64,000 nt of DNA from Brevibacterium jeotgali (lineage in GTDB: Bacteria; Actinomycetota; Actinomycetes; Actinomycetales; Brevibacteriaceae), in NCBI RefSeq assembly GCF_900169175.1, contig NZ_FXZM01000002.1:124001-188000 (forward strand), written 5' to 3'. Of this stretch, positions 11,696-20,493 are shown one piece after another. The notes under the pieces were generated by a model. That model worked only from the letters and a program-made list of their open reading frames with translations. It made no database searches and was not told where the DNA came from. The translations under genes were made by a program, and so were the position numbers. Position 1 is the stretch's first letter; every line of letters starts with the position of its first letter.

Positions 11696-11724
11696 GGGGA
11701 GTGAGACCGGCTGTCCCACTCCCC
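11696..11724 (+). terminator. Hairpin after the ABC exporter operon
   Basis: Eight-base arms GGGGAGTG (11696-11703) and CACTCCCC (11717-11724) with a 13-base loop, located 43 bases after the permease stop and before the ctaA promoter. Confidence 0.5.
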
Positions 11725-11755
11725 GCTCCGGCGAGCACCTGCCGTCGGCGCCCAT

Positions 11756-11761
11756 TAGAAT
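11756..11761 (+). promoter_or_regulatory. Candidate -10 element of ctaA
   Basis: TAGAAT about 42 bases ahead of the ctaA GTG, in a short AT-richer patch right after the exporter terminator. No clear -35 was seen. Confidence 0.45.
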
Positions 11762-11803
11762 ACTGACCGCCCGTCTGCACGACCCGAGTGAGGACCTACG
11801 ACT

Positions 11804-12754
11804 GTGACGTCGCGAATAGACCGCATCCTGGCCTGGATGATGCTCAGCGCCCAATCACTCATCATCTTCACGGGCGCTCTGGTGCGACTCACCGGTTCCG
11901 GCCTGGGCTGCCCGACCTGGCCGCGCTGCACGGCCGATTCGGTCACGCCGCAGGGAGAGCTCACGATGCACTCCGCGATCGAATTCGGCAACCGCCTCCT
12001 GGGCGTGAGCCTGGGAGTGCTCGGCGTCGTCACGATCCTCGTTCTGCTCCGGCGATTCCGGACACGACGCGACCTCGTCTGGTTCGCCGTGGGGCTCACC
12101 GCGATCGTGCCGGTCCAGGCCGTGATCGGCGGGGTCACCGTCCTCACCGGCCTCAATCCCTGGGTGGTGGCGGGCCACTTCGTGCCCTCGGCCGTCGCCG
12201 TGGTCGTCTCCGTCCTCTTCGTCCGCCGCACCTACGACTCAGGTGGGCCGTCGCGGCCCGTGGGGACACGCACGGGCCGCGCCCTCGCCTGGACTGCGTT
12301 CGCCCTCACCTGGGCCGTCGTGCTCCTGGGGGTGCTCGTCACAGGCGCAGGACCGCACGCAGGCGATGAGCTGAGCGCGCGCAACGGATTGGACACCCTG
12401 CTGATGGCCCGCCTGCACGCGGCGCCGGTCTGGGCGCTCGTGGCGGTGACCATCGCGATGGTCATCCTGGCGCAGCGGGCCGTGCGCCGTGGGCACCCTC
12501 ACGCGCGCACGCTGCGCCGCCCCGCCATCGCCTTCGCACTCGTCGTCCTCGCACAGGGGCTGCTCGGGTACGTGCAGTTCTTCACCGGCGTGCCCGAGGT
12601 GCTGGTGGCGCTGCACATCATCGGCGTCTGCTCCGTCCTGGCAGCGGTCGGCTGGCTGGTCGACGCGCACTACCAGCGCCCGCCCCAGGGCGACGGCCCC
12701 GCCGCGCCCTCCGACGGCGGTGACATCCGGGAACCGGCGCCCGCTGCGACATGA
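11804..12754 (+). CDS. ctaA: Heme A synthase (COX15/CtaA family)
   Basis: A 316-residue membrane protein with about eight helices in two repeats of four. The first repeat has GALVRLTGSGLGCPTWP with the Cys near the conserved loop, and HSAIEFGNRLLG carrying a heme-ligand His; the second has VLVTGAGPHAGD and ARLHAAPVW. CtaA oxidises the C8 methyl of heme O to make heme A for aa3 oxidase, working after CtaB. Start GTG with GTGAGG upstream. A hydrophilic tail rich in Pro and Gly closes the protein. It fits with SURF1 and ctaB in this window. Confidence 0.93.
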   Translation: MTSRIDRILAWMMLSAQSLIIFTGALVRLTGSGLGCPTWPRCTADSVTPQGELTMHSAIEFGNRLLGVSLGVLGVVTILVLLRRFRTRRDLVWFAVGLTAIVPVQAVIGGVTVLTGLNPWVVAGHFVPSAVAVVVSVLFVRRTYDSGGPSRPVGTRTGRALAWTAFALTWAVVLLGVLVTGAGPHAGDELSARNGLDTLLMARLHAAPVWALVAVTIAMVILAQRAVRRGHPHARTLRRPAIAFALVVLAQGLLGYVQFFTGVPEVLVALHIIGVCSVLAAVGWLVDAHYQRPPQGDGPAAPSDGGDIREPAPAAT

Positions 12755-12837
12755 CACGATGCGTCGCCGTGTGACGCCGCACGTCTGGACTATGACGAAC
12801 ACGCGGTGCGACACCTCCCCTTCGGCGGATGCTTGAA

Positions 12838-12858
12838 GCGCGAGCCCTCGGCTCGCGC
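12838..12858 (+). other. Short perfect hairpin in the sfnG leader
   Basis: Nine-base arms GCGCGAGCC (12838-12846) and GGCTCGCGC (12850-12858) with loop CTC, ending 26 bases before the sfnG ATG. It could be the ctaA terminator or a leader control hairpin. A 14-codon open frame (12792-12836) ends just before it. No T-tract follows. Confidence 0.4.
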
Positions 12859-12884
12859 CGCATGCACCGACCGAAGGGAACACC

Positions 12885-14063
12885 ATGGCAGCACCGATCT
12901 CCCCCGCTGCAGATCTGGCCTCACCGCTGAAGTTCGCATACTGGGTGCCGAACGTGTCCGGCGGCCTCGTCATCTCCACCGTCGAGCAGCGAACGGACTG
13001 GGGCATCTCCTACAACCGGACGCTCGCGCAGACTGCGGAGCGACTGGGCTTCGAGTACGCCCTGACGCAGACGCGCTACCAGGCCAGCTACGGCGCGTCG
13101 GAGCAGCATGAGGCCACGAGCTTCTCGCTCGCACTCCTGCTCGCCACGGAGAGGCTCAAGGTGATCTCCGCCGTCCACCCGGGCATGTGGCACCCGGGGG
13201 TGCTGGCGAAGTTCATCAACACCGCTGACCAGCTCTCAGGCGGCCGCGCAGCCGTCAACGTCGTCTCCGGCTGGCTCAAGGACGAGTTCACCGGGTTCGG
13301 GCTCCCCTGGCTCGAGCACGATGAGCGATACGTCCGCACCGACGAGTTCATCCGTGCCCTGCGCGGCATCTGGACACGGGACGACTACACCCAGCATGGT
13401 CGGTACTACTCGATCGATGGTGTGAGCCTCCGGCCCGGCCCGGTCGACGTCCCGGGACGCGCGCACCCGGACGTCTTCTTCGGCGGCAATTCGTCAGCGG
13501 CACAGGCGACCGCGGGTCGTGTGGCGGACTGGTACTTCTCGAACGGTCGCTCTCTCGAGGACTACGCGGACAATGTCGCAGGCGTCATCGAGGCCTCGCG
13601 GTCGGGTGACCGCAGCGCACCGGCCGCACCGCGATTCGGCATCAACGGATTCGTGATCGCGCGCGACACGCACGACGAGGCCGTCGAACAGCTCCGTGAG
13701 ATCGTCGGCAATGCGCACCGGCCCGCCGTCGAGGGATTCCAGCGGTCCGTGCAGCAGGCGGGGGCGTCGACCGGAGACCGGAAGGGCATGTGGGCGGATT
13801 CGTCCTTCGAGGACCTCGTGCAGTACAACGACGGCTTCAAGACCGGTCTGATCGGCACGTTCGACGAGATCGCCGATCGGATCATCGAGTACAAGAAGCA
13901 GGGCGTGAATCTGCTCCTGACGGCGTACCTGCACTTCCAGGAGGAGCTCACGACCTTCGGTGAGGAGATCATCCCCCGCGTCCGTGAGCGCGAAGCGCAG
14001 CTCGCCCGCGAGAACGGTGTCGAGTTCCGCGACGACGAGGCCGCTGAGGCCGCAGCCGCCTGA
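12885..14063 (+). CDS. sfnG: FMNH2-dependent dimethylsulfone monooxygenase-like protein
   Basis: A 392-residue flavin monooxygenase of the bacterial luciferase fold. The N-terminus FAYWVPNVSGGLVIS, the TRYQASYGASEQHEA block and the WHPGVLAKFINTADQLSGGR stretch match the SfnG group, which turns dimethylsulfone into methanesulfinate with reduced FMN, in sulfur scavenging. AAGGGAA lies 6 bases before the ATG. No flavin reductase, SsuD-like gene or sulfur regulator is adjacent, so the reductant comes from elsewhere. Substrate is inferred from family resemblance; alkanesulfonate or another small sulfur compound is possible. Confidence 0.85.
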   Translation: MAAPISPAADLASPLKFAYWVPNVSGGLVISTVEQRTDWGISYNRTLAQTAERLGFEYALTQTRYQASYGASEQHEATSFSLALLLATERLKVISAVHPGMWHPGVLAKFINTADQLSGGRAAVNVVSGWLKDEFTGFGLPWLEHDERYVRTDEFIRALRGIWTRDDYTQHGRYYSIDGVSLRPGPVDVPGRAHPDVFFGGNSSAAQATAGRVADWYFSNGRSLEDYADNVAGVIEASRSGDRSAPAAPRFGINGFVIARDTHDEAVEQLREIVGNAHRPAVEGFQRSVQQAGASTGDRKGMWADSSFEDLVQYNDGFKTGLIGTFDEIADRIIEYKKQGVNLLLTAYLHFQEELTTFGEEIIPRVREREAQLARENGVEFRDDEAAEAAAA

Positions 14064-14071
14064 GTCCCTGC

Positions 14072-14093
14072 CGCGGCGGGACTGTCCGCCGCG
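14072..14093. terminator. GC-rich hairpin after sfnG
   Basis: Eight-base arms CGCGGCGG (14072-14079) and CCGCCGCG (14086-14093) with a 6-base loop, 8 bases after the sfnG stop. It probably ends the sfnG transcript and precedes a larger palindrome. Confidence 0.6.
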
Positions 14094-14100
14094 CAGAGAA

Positions 14101-14158
14101 ACGTCCCCGCGGGGACGCAGAGTCCGAGATCTCGGACTTCGCGTCCCCGCGGGGACGT
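14101..14158. terminator. 58-bp compound palindrome between sfnG and ctaB
   Basis: A near-perfect palindrome with 27 of 29 pairs. It is built of three smaller palindromes: a 16-base CGTCCCCGCGGGGACG unit at each end (14102-14117 and 14142-14157) and an 18-base AGTCCGAGATCTCGGACT in the middle (14121-14138). It can fold as one long hairpin or three short ones. It sits between convergent genes, so bidirectional termination is the likely role. Confidence 0.75.
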
Positions 14159-14177
14159 CCTCACGAGTGCCCGTCGA

Positions 14178-15170
14178 TCAGACCCAGGGGCTGAGGAACG
14201 GATCGATCGCCACTGCGAGGAAGAGCACGGACAGATACGTGATCGATCCGTGGAAGACGCGCATCGCGCGGAGCCGCGTGCCGGACAGCCCGGCCTTCGC
14301 ACGCCTGATGAAGGCGATGCACTCCCCGAGGAACCAGGCGCCCGCCGCCACCGAGGCCACGATGTACACCGGGCCCATCGGAGCGACCGCGATCAGCGCG
14401 AACGAGGACGCGAGCATCGCGATCGTGTACCAGATCATCTGCCTGGCCACGTTCGCCGGCGGCACCTTGTTCGGCAGCATCGGCACGTCTGCGGCCTCGT
14501 AGTCCGCCTTGTACTTGATGGCCAGGGGCCAGTAGTGCGGGGGCGTCCAGAAGAAGACGACCAGGAACAGCAGGATCGGCTCCCAGCCGAGCGAACCCGT
14601 GACCGCGGACCAGCCGATCAGAACGGGCATGCACCCCGCGGCTCCGCCCCACACGATGTTCTGGGTCGTGCGGCGCTTGAGGACGAGCGTGTAGAACACG
14701 GCGTAGAGGAGGATCGCGATGGCGGTGAGGCCGGCGGCGACCCAGTTCGTGAAGCCTCCCAGCCAGAAGATCGAGCCGAACCCCAGCGCGAAGGCGAAGA
14801 TCGTCGCGGCGCGCGGGGTGATCTCCCCGGTCACGAGGGGACGGTTCTCCGTGCGCCGCATCTTGGCATCGATATCGCGGTCGGCGATGCAGTTGAAGAC
14901 GGATGCGGAGGCCGCGGCCGCCGCTCCGCCGATCAGTGTCGCGACGACGAGCCAGAGGCTCGGCAGGCCGCGCTCCGCGAGGAACATGACAGGAGCGGTC
15001 GTGACGAGGAGCAGTTCGATGACCCGCGGCTTGGTGAGGGCGACATACGCGCGGATGGTGTCGCCCAGTGAGCCTGTGCCGCGCGCTCCTGCGCGTCGTT
15101 CGTCGATCGTCCGCTGCAGAGGCTGCTCTTCTGCGGAGTGGTTGTGCGCGGAGCGCTGAGGGAGAGACAC
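14178..15170 (-). CDS. ctaB: Protoheme IX farnesyltransferase (heme O synthase)
   Basis: A 330-residue UbiA-family membrane prenyltransferase with about nine helices. The first Asp-rich motif is NCIADRDIDAKMRRTENRP and the second conserved loop is YKADYEAADVPMLP; FFWTPPHYWPLAIKYK is the CtaB signature. It adds a farnesyl group to heme b, making heme O for CtaA. Start GTG at 15170 was chosen because a TAGAAT -10 lies at 15212-15217; the frame is open to 15308, but that part has no homology and precedes the promoter. AGGAAGG is 13 bases ahead, a long spacing. Divergent from tkt. Confidence 0.92.
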   Translation of the reverse strand: MSLPQRSAHNHSAEEQPLQRTIDERRAGARGTGSLGDTIRAYVALTKPRVIELLLVTTAPVMFLAERGLPSLWLVVATLIGGAAAAASASVFNCIADRDIDAKMRRTENRPLVTGEITPRAATIFAFALGFGSIFWLGGFTNWVAAGLTAIAILLYAVFYTLVLKRRTTQNIVWGGAAGCMPVLIGWSAVTGSLGWEPILLFLVVFFWTPPHYWPLAIKYKADYEAADVPMLPNKVPPANVARQMIWYTIAMLASSFALIAVAPMGPVYIVASVAAGAWFLGECIAFIRRAKAGLSGTRLRAMRVFHGSITYLSVLFLAVAIDPFLSPWV

Positions 15171-15211
15171 GGTGCCGGCTGCGCCTTCCTGGTATCGGGA
15201 TCGTCGGAATG

Positions 15212-15217
15212 ATTCTA
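15212..15217 (-). promoter_or_regulatory. Candidate -10 element of ctaB
   Basis: TAGAAT read leftward, about 42 bases before the ctaB GTG, inside the most AT-rich part of the ctaB/tkt divergent region. Confidence 0.45.
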
Positions 15218-15266
15218 TCCCTCGTAGAAGAGTTCTGCACATGCACGCACATCCGGCGCGTCCCGG

Positions 15267-15272
15267 TAGAGT
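15267..15272 (+). promoter_or_regulatory. Candidate -10 element of tkt
   Basis: TAGAGT about 66 bases ahead of the tkt ATG. It would give a leader of about 60 bases containing a small CCTTCCTGAAGG hairpin next to the AAGGAA ribosome site. No strong -35 found. Confidence 0.35.
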
Positions 15273-15338
15273 GAGGGCCGTCAGTGCCTTCCCGACGCGG
15301 GCGGGCAAGCAGCCTTCCTGAAGGAACGAATCGCGCGC

Positions 15339-17435
15339 ATGACCAGCACGAGCAGCCTCACGTGGTCCTCACTCGACAACCGGGCCGTCGACACCGCACG
15401 ACTCCTCGCCGTGGACGCGGTGGAGAAGGTCGGCAACGGGCATCCCGGGACGGCCATGAGCCTCGCCCCCGCCGCGTATTACCTCTACCAGCACGGGATG
15501 GTCCACGATCCGGCGGACACGGCCTGGGTCGGACGCGACCGCTTCGTGCTGTCCGCGGGCCATTCGAGCCTCACCCAGTACATCCAGCTCTTCCTGTCGG
15601 GCACCGGACTGGAGCTCGATGACCTGAAGGCCCTCCGCACGTGGGGCTCCCTGACCCCGGGCCACCCGGAGGTCGGCCACACCGATGGTGTCGAGGTCAC
15701 CACCGGTCCCCTGGGCTCCGGGCTGGCCTCCGCTGTCGGGATGGCGATGGCGCAGCGGCGCGAGCGCGGTCTGTTCGATCCCGAGGCGCCCGCCGGTGAA
15801 TCCGTCTTCGACCACCGCGTCGTGGTCGTCGCCGGCGACGGCGACCTGCAGGAGGGAGTATCCGGCGAGGCGTCGTCACTGGCCGGCACGCAGCAGCTCG
15901 GGAACCTCGTCGTGCTGTGGGACGACAACCGGATCTCGATCGAGGACGACACGTCCATCGCGTTCACCGAGGATCCCGAGGCCCGGTACGCCGCATACGG
16001 CTGGCACGTGCAGCACGTCGACTTCACGCACGGCGGTGCGGAGTACCGTGAGGACGTCGATGCTCTCCACGAGGCGTTCGAAGCGGCCACGGCGGACCCG
16101 CGCCCCTCCTTCATCCGCCTGTCGACGATCATCGGCTGGCCTGCGCCGAACGTGCAGAACACCGGCGCTGCGCACGGCGCGGCGCTGGGCACGGACGAGG
16201 TGGCCGCGACGAAGGAGCTGCTCGGATTCGACCCGGAGAGCAGCTTCATCGTCGAGGACGAGGTCCTCGCACACACGCGAGCCGTCCGCCGCGACCGCGG
16301 CGCAGCGGCGCACGCCGCCTGGAACACGCGGTTCGACGCGTGGCGTGCGGCCAACCCCGAACGCGCGCAGCTGTTCGACCGTCTGCGCTCCGGCGCACTC
16401 CCGGACGGCCTGGCAGAGGCACTGCCCTCCTTCGAAGCCGGTGCCTCGGTCGCGACGCGTGCGGCCTCGGGCACTGTCCTGAACGCGATCGCTCCCCTCA
16501 TGCCTGAGCTGTGGGGCGGTTCAGCGGACCTCGCGGGATCGAACAACACGCTGGTGAAGGGTGAGCCGTCGTTCCTGCCCGTCGAGCGCTCCTCGACGAT
16601 GTTCCCGGGCAACCCCTACGGCCGGAACCTCCACTTCGGTGTCCGCGAGTTCGCCGCGGGCCTCGTGTGCAACGGCATCGCCCTGCACGGTCCGACGCGT
16701 CCCTACAACGGCACGTTCCTGGTCTTCAGTGACTACCAGCGACCCGCTGTGCGCCTCGCCGCGCTGCAGCAGCTGCCCAACATCTTCGTGTGGACGCACG
16801 ACTCGATCGGCGTCGGTGAGGATGGTCCCACCCACCAGCCGGTCGAGCACGTGAGTGCCCTGCGTGCGATCCCCGGCCTGGACGTGGTCCGTCCGGCCGA
16901 CGCGACGGAGACGGCTGTCTGCTGGCTGCGCGTCCTCGAGCGCGCCGACGGACCGTCCGGCCTGGTGCTCACACGTCAGGGGCTCCCGGTCCTCGACAGG
17001 AATGCCGTCGCCGGTGCAGACGGTGCGCGCCGCGGTGCGTACGTGCTCGCCGACGCCGCCGGTGAGCCGGATGTCATCCTCATGGCCTCGGGGTCCGAGG
17101 TGCAGCTCGCCCTCGCCGCGCGTGAGGCTCTCGCGACCGAGGGCACGCAGGCCCGGGTCGTGTCCGTCCCCTGCATGGAGTGGTTCGAGCAGGAGTCCCG
17201 GGAGTACCGGGAGGAGGTCCTGCCGTCGTCGGTGCGCGCACGCGTGAGCGTCGAGGCCGGGATCGCCCAGAGCTGGCACCGCTGGCTGGGCACGCACGGA
17301 CGTGCCGTGTCCCTCGAGCACTACGGAGCGTCTGCCGCGGGTGCGGTCCTGTTCGAGAAGTTCGGGTTCACCGCAGAGGCCGTCGCAGACGCGGCCCGCG
17401 ACTCGCTCGCCGACTCGCGCAAGGAGGCATCATGA
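15339..17435 (+). CDS. tkt: Transketolase
   Basis: A 698-residue thiamine-diphosphate enzyme of the non-oxidative pentose phosphate pathway, full length. Seen: H35 in GNGHPGTAMS, AGHSSLTQYIQL, the cofactor-binding motif GDGDLQEGVSGEA followed by WDDNRISI, WGGSADLAGSNNT at the start of the pyrimidine domain, and the catalytic Glu region HFGVREFAAG. It moves two-carbon ketol units between sugar phosphates. The stop overlaps the tal start by ATGA, and pgi follows, so the three are one operon. Confidence 0.97.
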   Translation: MTSTSSLTWSSLDNRAVDTARLLAVDAVEKVGNGHPGTAMSLAPAAYYLYQHGMVHDPADTAWVGRDRFVLSAGHSSLTQYIQLFLSGTGLELDDLKALRTWGSLTPGHPEVGHTDGVEVTTGPLGSGLASAVGMAMAQRRERGLFDPEAPAGESVFDHRVVVVAGDGDLQEGVSGEASSLAGTQQLGNLVVLWDDNRISIEDDTSIAFTEDPEARYAAYGWHVQHVDFTHGGAEYREDVDALHEAFEAATADPRPSFIRLSTIIGWPAPNVQNTGAAHGAALGTDEVAATKELLGFDPESSFIVEDEVLAHTRAVRRDRGAAAHAAWNTRFDAWRAANPERAQLFDRLRSGALPDGLAEALPSFEAGASVATRAASGTVLNAIAPLMPELWGGSADLAGSNNTLVKGEPSFLPVERSSTMFPGNPYGRNLHFGVREFAAGLVCNGIALHGPTRPYNGTFLVFSDYQRPAVRLAALQQLPNIFVWTHDSIGVGEDGPTHQPVEHVSALRAIPGLDVVRPADATETAVCWLRVLERADGPSGLVLTRQGLPVLDRNAVAGADGARRGAYVLADAAGEPDVILMASGSEVQLALAAREALATEGTQARVVSVPCMEWFEQESREYREEVLPSSVRARVSVEAGIAQSWHRWLGTHGRAVSLEHYGASAAGAVLFEKFGFTAEAVADAARDSLADSRKEAS

Positions 17436-18586
17436 CACAGAATGCGCCGCTCGCCGATCTGAGCACCTCGGGAGTCTCCGTGTGGCTCGACGACCTGTCC
17501 CGGACGCGGCTCGAATCGGGGTCGCTGGCAGAACTGGTCGAGACGCGCTCCATCGTGGGAGTCACGACCAATCCGACGATCTTCGCGTCCGCGATCGCAT
17601 CCGACGCCGCGTACACGGAGCAGACGCACGAACTGGCACGGGCGGGGGTCTCCCCCGAGGAGGCGATCGACGCGCTGACGGTCGCCGACGTCCGCGCGGC
17701 CTGTGATCTCCTCGAGCCCGTGTGGCAGCGCACGGATGCCGTCGACGGGCGCGTCTCCCTGGAGGTGCCCCCGTCCCTGGCCCACGACGGCGAGGGGACG
17801 ATCGAGGCGGCCAGCCGCCTCGCCGCGGCCGTCGACCGCCCGAACGTCATGATCAAGATCCCCGCCACCGAGGAGGGCGTCTTCGCGATCCCCCGTGTCA
17901 TGGAGCGCGGGATCAGCGTGAACGTCACCCTGATCTTCAGTCTCGATCAGTACCGGAAGGTCGTCGAGGCGTACCTCTCCGGTCTGGAACGGGCCCGCGA
18001 GGCAGGCGTCGATCTCTCGACACTGCATTCCGTCGCATCCGTCTTCGTGTCTCGCATCGACGGGGAGGTGGATGCCCGCCTCGACGCGATCGGCTCTGAC
18101 GAGGCCGTCGGTCTGCGCGGCGAGGCGGGGCTGGCCAACTGCCGGCTCACTCATCGGGTGCGCTCGCAGATCTTCGACTCGGAGCGCTTCCGCGTCCTCG
18201 AAGCCGCGGGCGCTCGCGCACAGCGGCTGCTCTGGGCCTCGACGGGGACGAAGGATCCGTCCTACCCGGACACGATGTACGTGACGGGACTCGTCACACC
18301 GGACACGGTGAACACGATGCCGGAGAAGACGCTCGAGGCGTTCGCCGACCACGGCACCGTCGGCGGCGACTCGATGCCGGGCACCTACGCCGAGGCCGAC
18401 GCGCACTTCGATGCGCTCTCCGGGCTCGGCATCGACTACGCCGACGTCATGGACAAGCTGGAGCGCGAGGGACTCGAGAAGTTCTCCGCGAGCTGGGACG
18501 AGCTGGTCGCCACGGTGACCGGTCGACTCGCGGGTTCCAGCGAAACAGACGCAAGCGGCGCAGATTCGGGCCGCTCCGACGAGTGA
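17432..18586 (+). CDS. tal: Transaldolase
   Basis: A 384-residue transaldolase of the longer actinobacterial (TalB-like, type 2) group. The Schiff-base lysine is K142 in NVMIKIPATEEG; the TTNPTIF motif (45-51) and ASTGTKDPSYPDT are visible. It transfers the dihydroxyacetone unit from sedoheptulose-7-phosphate to glyceraldehyde-3-phosphate. AAGGAGG lies just before the ATG, which overlaps the tkt stop. A short Ser/Asp-rich tail closes the protein; pgi follows after 10 bases. Confidence 0.96.
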   Translation: MTQNAPLADLSTSGVSVWLDDLSRTRLESGSLAELVETRSIVGVTTNPTIFASAIASDAAYTEQTHELARAGVSPEEAIDALTVADVRAACDLLEPVWQRTDAVDGRVSLEVPPSLAHDGEGTIEAASRLAAAVDRPNVMIKIPATEEGVFAIPRVMERGISVNVTLIFSLDQYRKVVEAYLSGLERAREAGVDLSTLHSVASVFVSRIDGEVDARLDAIGSDEAVGLRGEAGLANCRLTHRVRSQIFDSERFRVLEAAGARAQRLLWASTGTKDPSYPDTMYVTGLVTPDTVNTMPEKTLEAFADHGTVGGDSMPGTYAEADAHFDALSGLGIDYADVMDKLEREGLEKFSASWDELVATVTGRLAGSSETDASGADSGRSDE

Positions 18587-18596
18587 AGGAGCAGCG

Positions 18597-20414
18597 ATGA
18601 CCACAGACATCGGATTCCCGGCCCCCGACGTGTTCGAGGCCGAACTCGACCGCATGGTGGATCTGCGACTGGCCTCCCGCATCGCGCAGCGCGACGCGAC
18701 GATCTGGGGTCCGGACGCTGCGCAGCTCGCCGCATCGCATCTGGGCTGGACCGACCTGCACACGCGCGCCGCGGGGCTCATCGAGCAGATCGACACGCTG
18801 CGCGCCGAGCTCGCAGACGACGGCATCGACCGCATCGTCCTGGCGGGCATGGGCGGTTCGTCCCTGGGCGCCGAGGTCATCGCTCGCGCACATGGAGCCG
18901 ACCTGATCGTCCTCGACACCACCGATCCGATGGACATCGCAGCGCTGTGCGACGGCGATGACCTCGAGCGTTCGGCCATGGTCGTCGCCACGAAATCGGG
19001 CACGACGATCGAGACGGTCTCTGCGGCCTCTGCGTTCGCCCAGGCTCTGCTGGCGGCCGGGATCGAACCGCGCCGCCGGCTCATCGCCGTGACGGATCCT
19101 GACACGCCGATGGCTGAGCAGGCGTTGGAGGAGGGATGGCGCCGCGTCTTCCTCACAGACCCCAGCGTCGGCGGCCGCTACAGTGCTCTGGCCGCGTTCG
19201 GTCTGGTCCCCGCCGGACTCGCTGGTGCGGACGTCCAACGGGTCGTCGACGAGGCCGCTGAGGTCGCAGACGGCGTGCGTGCCGACGATCCGGAGAATCC
19301 CGCTCTGCGCATCGGAGCGCTGCTGACCGCTGCCCACGCGCGCGGCGTGCGCACCCTGGCGCTGGCCGCGACCGACGAGTCACTCGTCGGACTCCCCGAC
19401 TGGATCGAGCAGCTCGTCGCGGAATCCTCCGGCAAGGAGGGGGCGGGCATGCTGCCGATCGCCTGCGAGTCGGTGGACGCGGCCGGCTTCGAGGACGCGC
19501 ACGCCGCCACGGCGCTCGGCTACCTCGGTCCCGCAATGGGGACGCATCAGCCGATATCGGGAGTCGCGCTGTCCTATGAGGCGCCGCTGGGCTCGCAGCT
19601 GCTCGTGTGGGAGACCGCGACGGCGCTGCTGTGCGCCGGCATCGGAGTCGATCCCTTCAACCAGCCGGACGTGGAGGCCGCCAAGGAGCGCGCGCGCGCC
19701 ATGCTGCAGCCCGACGCGTCGTTGACGGCTGCGCCCGCGGTCGCACCCGCCTTCGTCGACGGCCCCGTCACCGTGCACACGATGGACAGCACGCCCGCAC
19801 CCGACACCGAGGACACCGAGGACAGCGAGGCCGGCGAGGTGTCGCTCGCCGCGTCCATCGCCGCTCTCTTCCCGTCCCAGGACGACGAGGACGAGTACCT
19901 GGCCGTGCAGGTGTTCCTGAGCGCGGAGCACGATGAGGCTGCGGCGTCACTGCGCGAACTGCTCGCCCGGAAGTCAGGTGGAACGGTCGCCTTCGGGTGG
20001 GGTCCCCGCTACCTCCACTCCACGGGTCAGATCCACAAGGGAGGGCGTCCGGACGGGACGTTCCTCTTCATCTCCGCTGATCCGGCGACCGGGCCTACGG
20101 TGGCCGTGCCCGAGGCGGGGTTCGACTTCGCGAGGCTGCAGGCCGCTCAGGCGGAGGGCGACGCGCAGGTGCTGGCGGATCTCGGTCGACGAGTCGTCCA
20201 TCTGACGCTCGCGGACCGGCAGGAGGGCGTGGCGCATGTGCTCGGCGCGATCGAAGCCCTGCCCGATCCCCCACCGCGGCGTCCCGAGGATGAGGACGTC
20301 GAGGCCCTCGACGACTCGGACGTCAGCGACGCATCGGAGACCACGGATGCCGGCCCGGCAGCGGATGCCGACTTCCCGGACGAAGGCCGCGAGGAGGAAG
20401 AGCGCCTGCGCTGA
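18597..20414 (+). CDS. pgi: Glucose-6-phosphate isomerase, long form with acidic insert and tail
   Basis: A 605-residue SIS-domain isomerase joining glucose-6-phosphate and fructose-6-phosphate. The first SIS domain has GMGGSSLGAEV and ATKSGTTIETVS; further motifs are GGRYSALAAFGLVPA, AESSGKEGAG and, near the C-terminus, YLHSTGQIHKGG with the catalytic-type His-Lys. It is longer than usual because of an acidic insert (about residues 400-416, TPAPDTEDTEDSEAGE) and an acidic tail (about 560-605). These look like flexible linkers and are not catalytic. GAAGGAG precedes the ATG. No zwf, opcA or pgl follows. Confidence 0.95.
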   Translation: MTTDIGFPAPDVFEAELDRMVDLRLASRIAQRDATIWGPDAAQLAASHLGWTDLHTRAAGLIEQIDTLRAELADDGIDRIVLAGMGGSSLGAEVIARAHGADLIVLDTTDPMDIAALCDGDDLERSAMVVATKSGTTIETVSAASAFAQALLAAGIEPRRRLIAVTDPDTPMAEQALEEGWRRVFLTDPSVGGRYSALAAFGLVPAGLAGADVQRVVDEAAEVADGVRADDPENPALRIGALLTAAHARGVRTLALAATDESLVGLPDWIEQLVAESSGKEGAGMLPIACESVDAAGFEDAHAATALGYLGPAMGTHQPISGVALSYEAPLGSQLLVWETATALLCAGIGVDPFNQPDVEAAKERARAMLQPDASLTAAPAVAPAFVDGPVTVHTMDSTPAPDTEDTEDSEAGEVSLAASIAALFPSQDDEDEYLAVQVFLSAEHDEAAASLRELLARKSGGTVAFGWGPRYLHSTGQIHKGGRPDGTFLFISADPATGPTVAVPEAGFDFARLQAAQAEGDAQVLADLGRRVVHLTLADRQEGVAHVLGAIEALPDPPPRRPEDEDVEALDDSDVSDASETTDAGPAADADFPDEGREEEERLR

Positions 20415-20455
20415 TCAGCTCTGCGCACGTCGGCAGACGTGGGCGCCCCCTGCAT

Positions 20456-20493
20456 GTGGAAGGCCCGGAGGATCTCTCCTCCGGGCCTTCCAC
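20456..20493. terminator. Strong hairpin between pgi and secG
   Basis: Seventeen-base arms (20456-20472 and 20477-20493), perfectly complementary, with loop TCTC. It separates convergent genes and should terminate both transcripts. Confidence 0.85.

Noticed and set aside
12755-12884. SAM-type riboswitch ahead of sfnG
   Set aside because: I compared the leader with the SAM riboswitch patterns I know and saw no match; only a short hairpin is present.
15171-15308. N-terminal extension of ctaB to 15308
   Set aside because: The added residues have no similarity to heme O synthases, and the likely -10 element lies downstream of that start.
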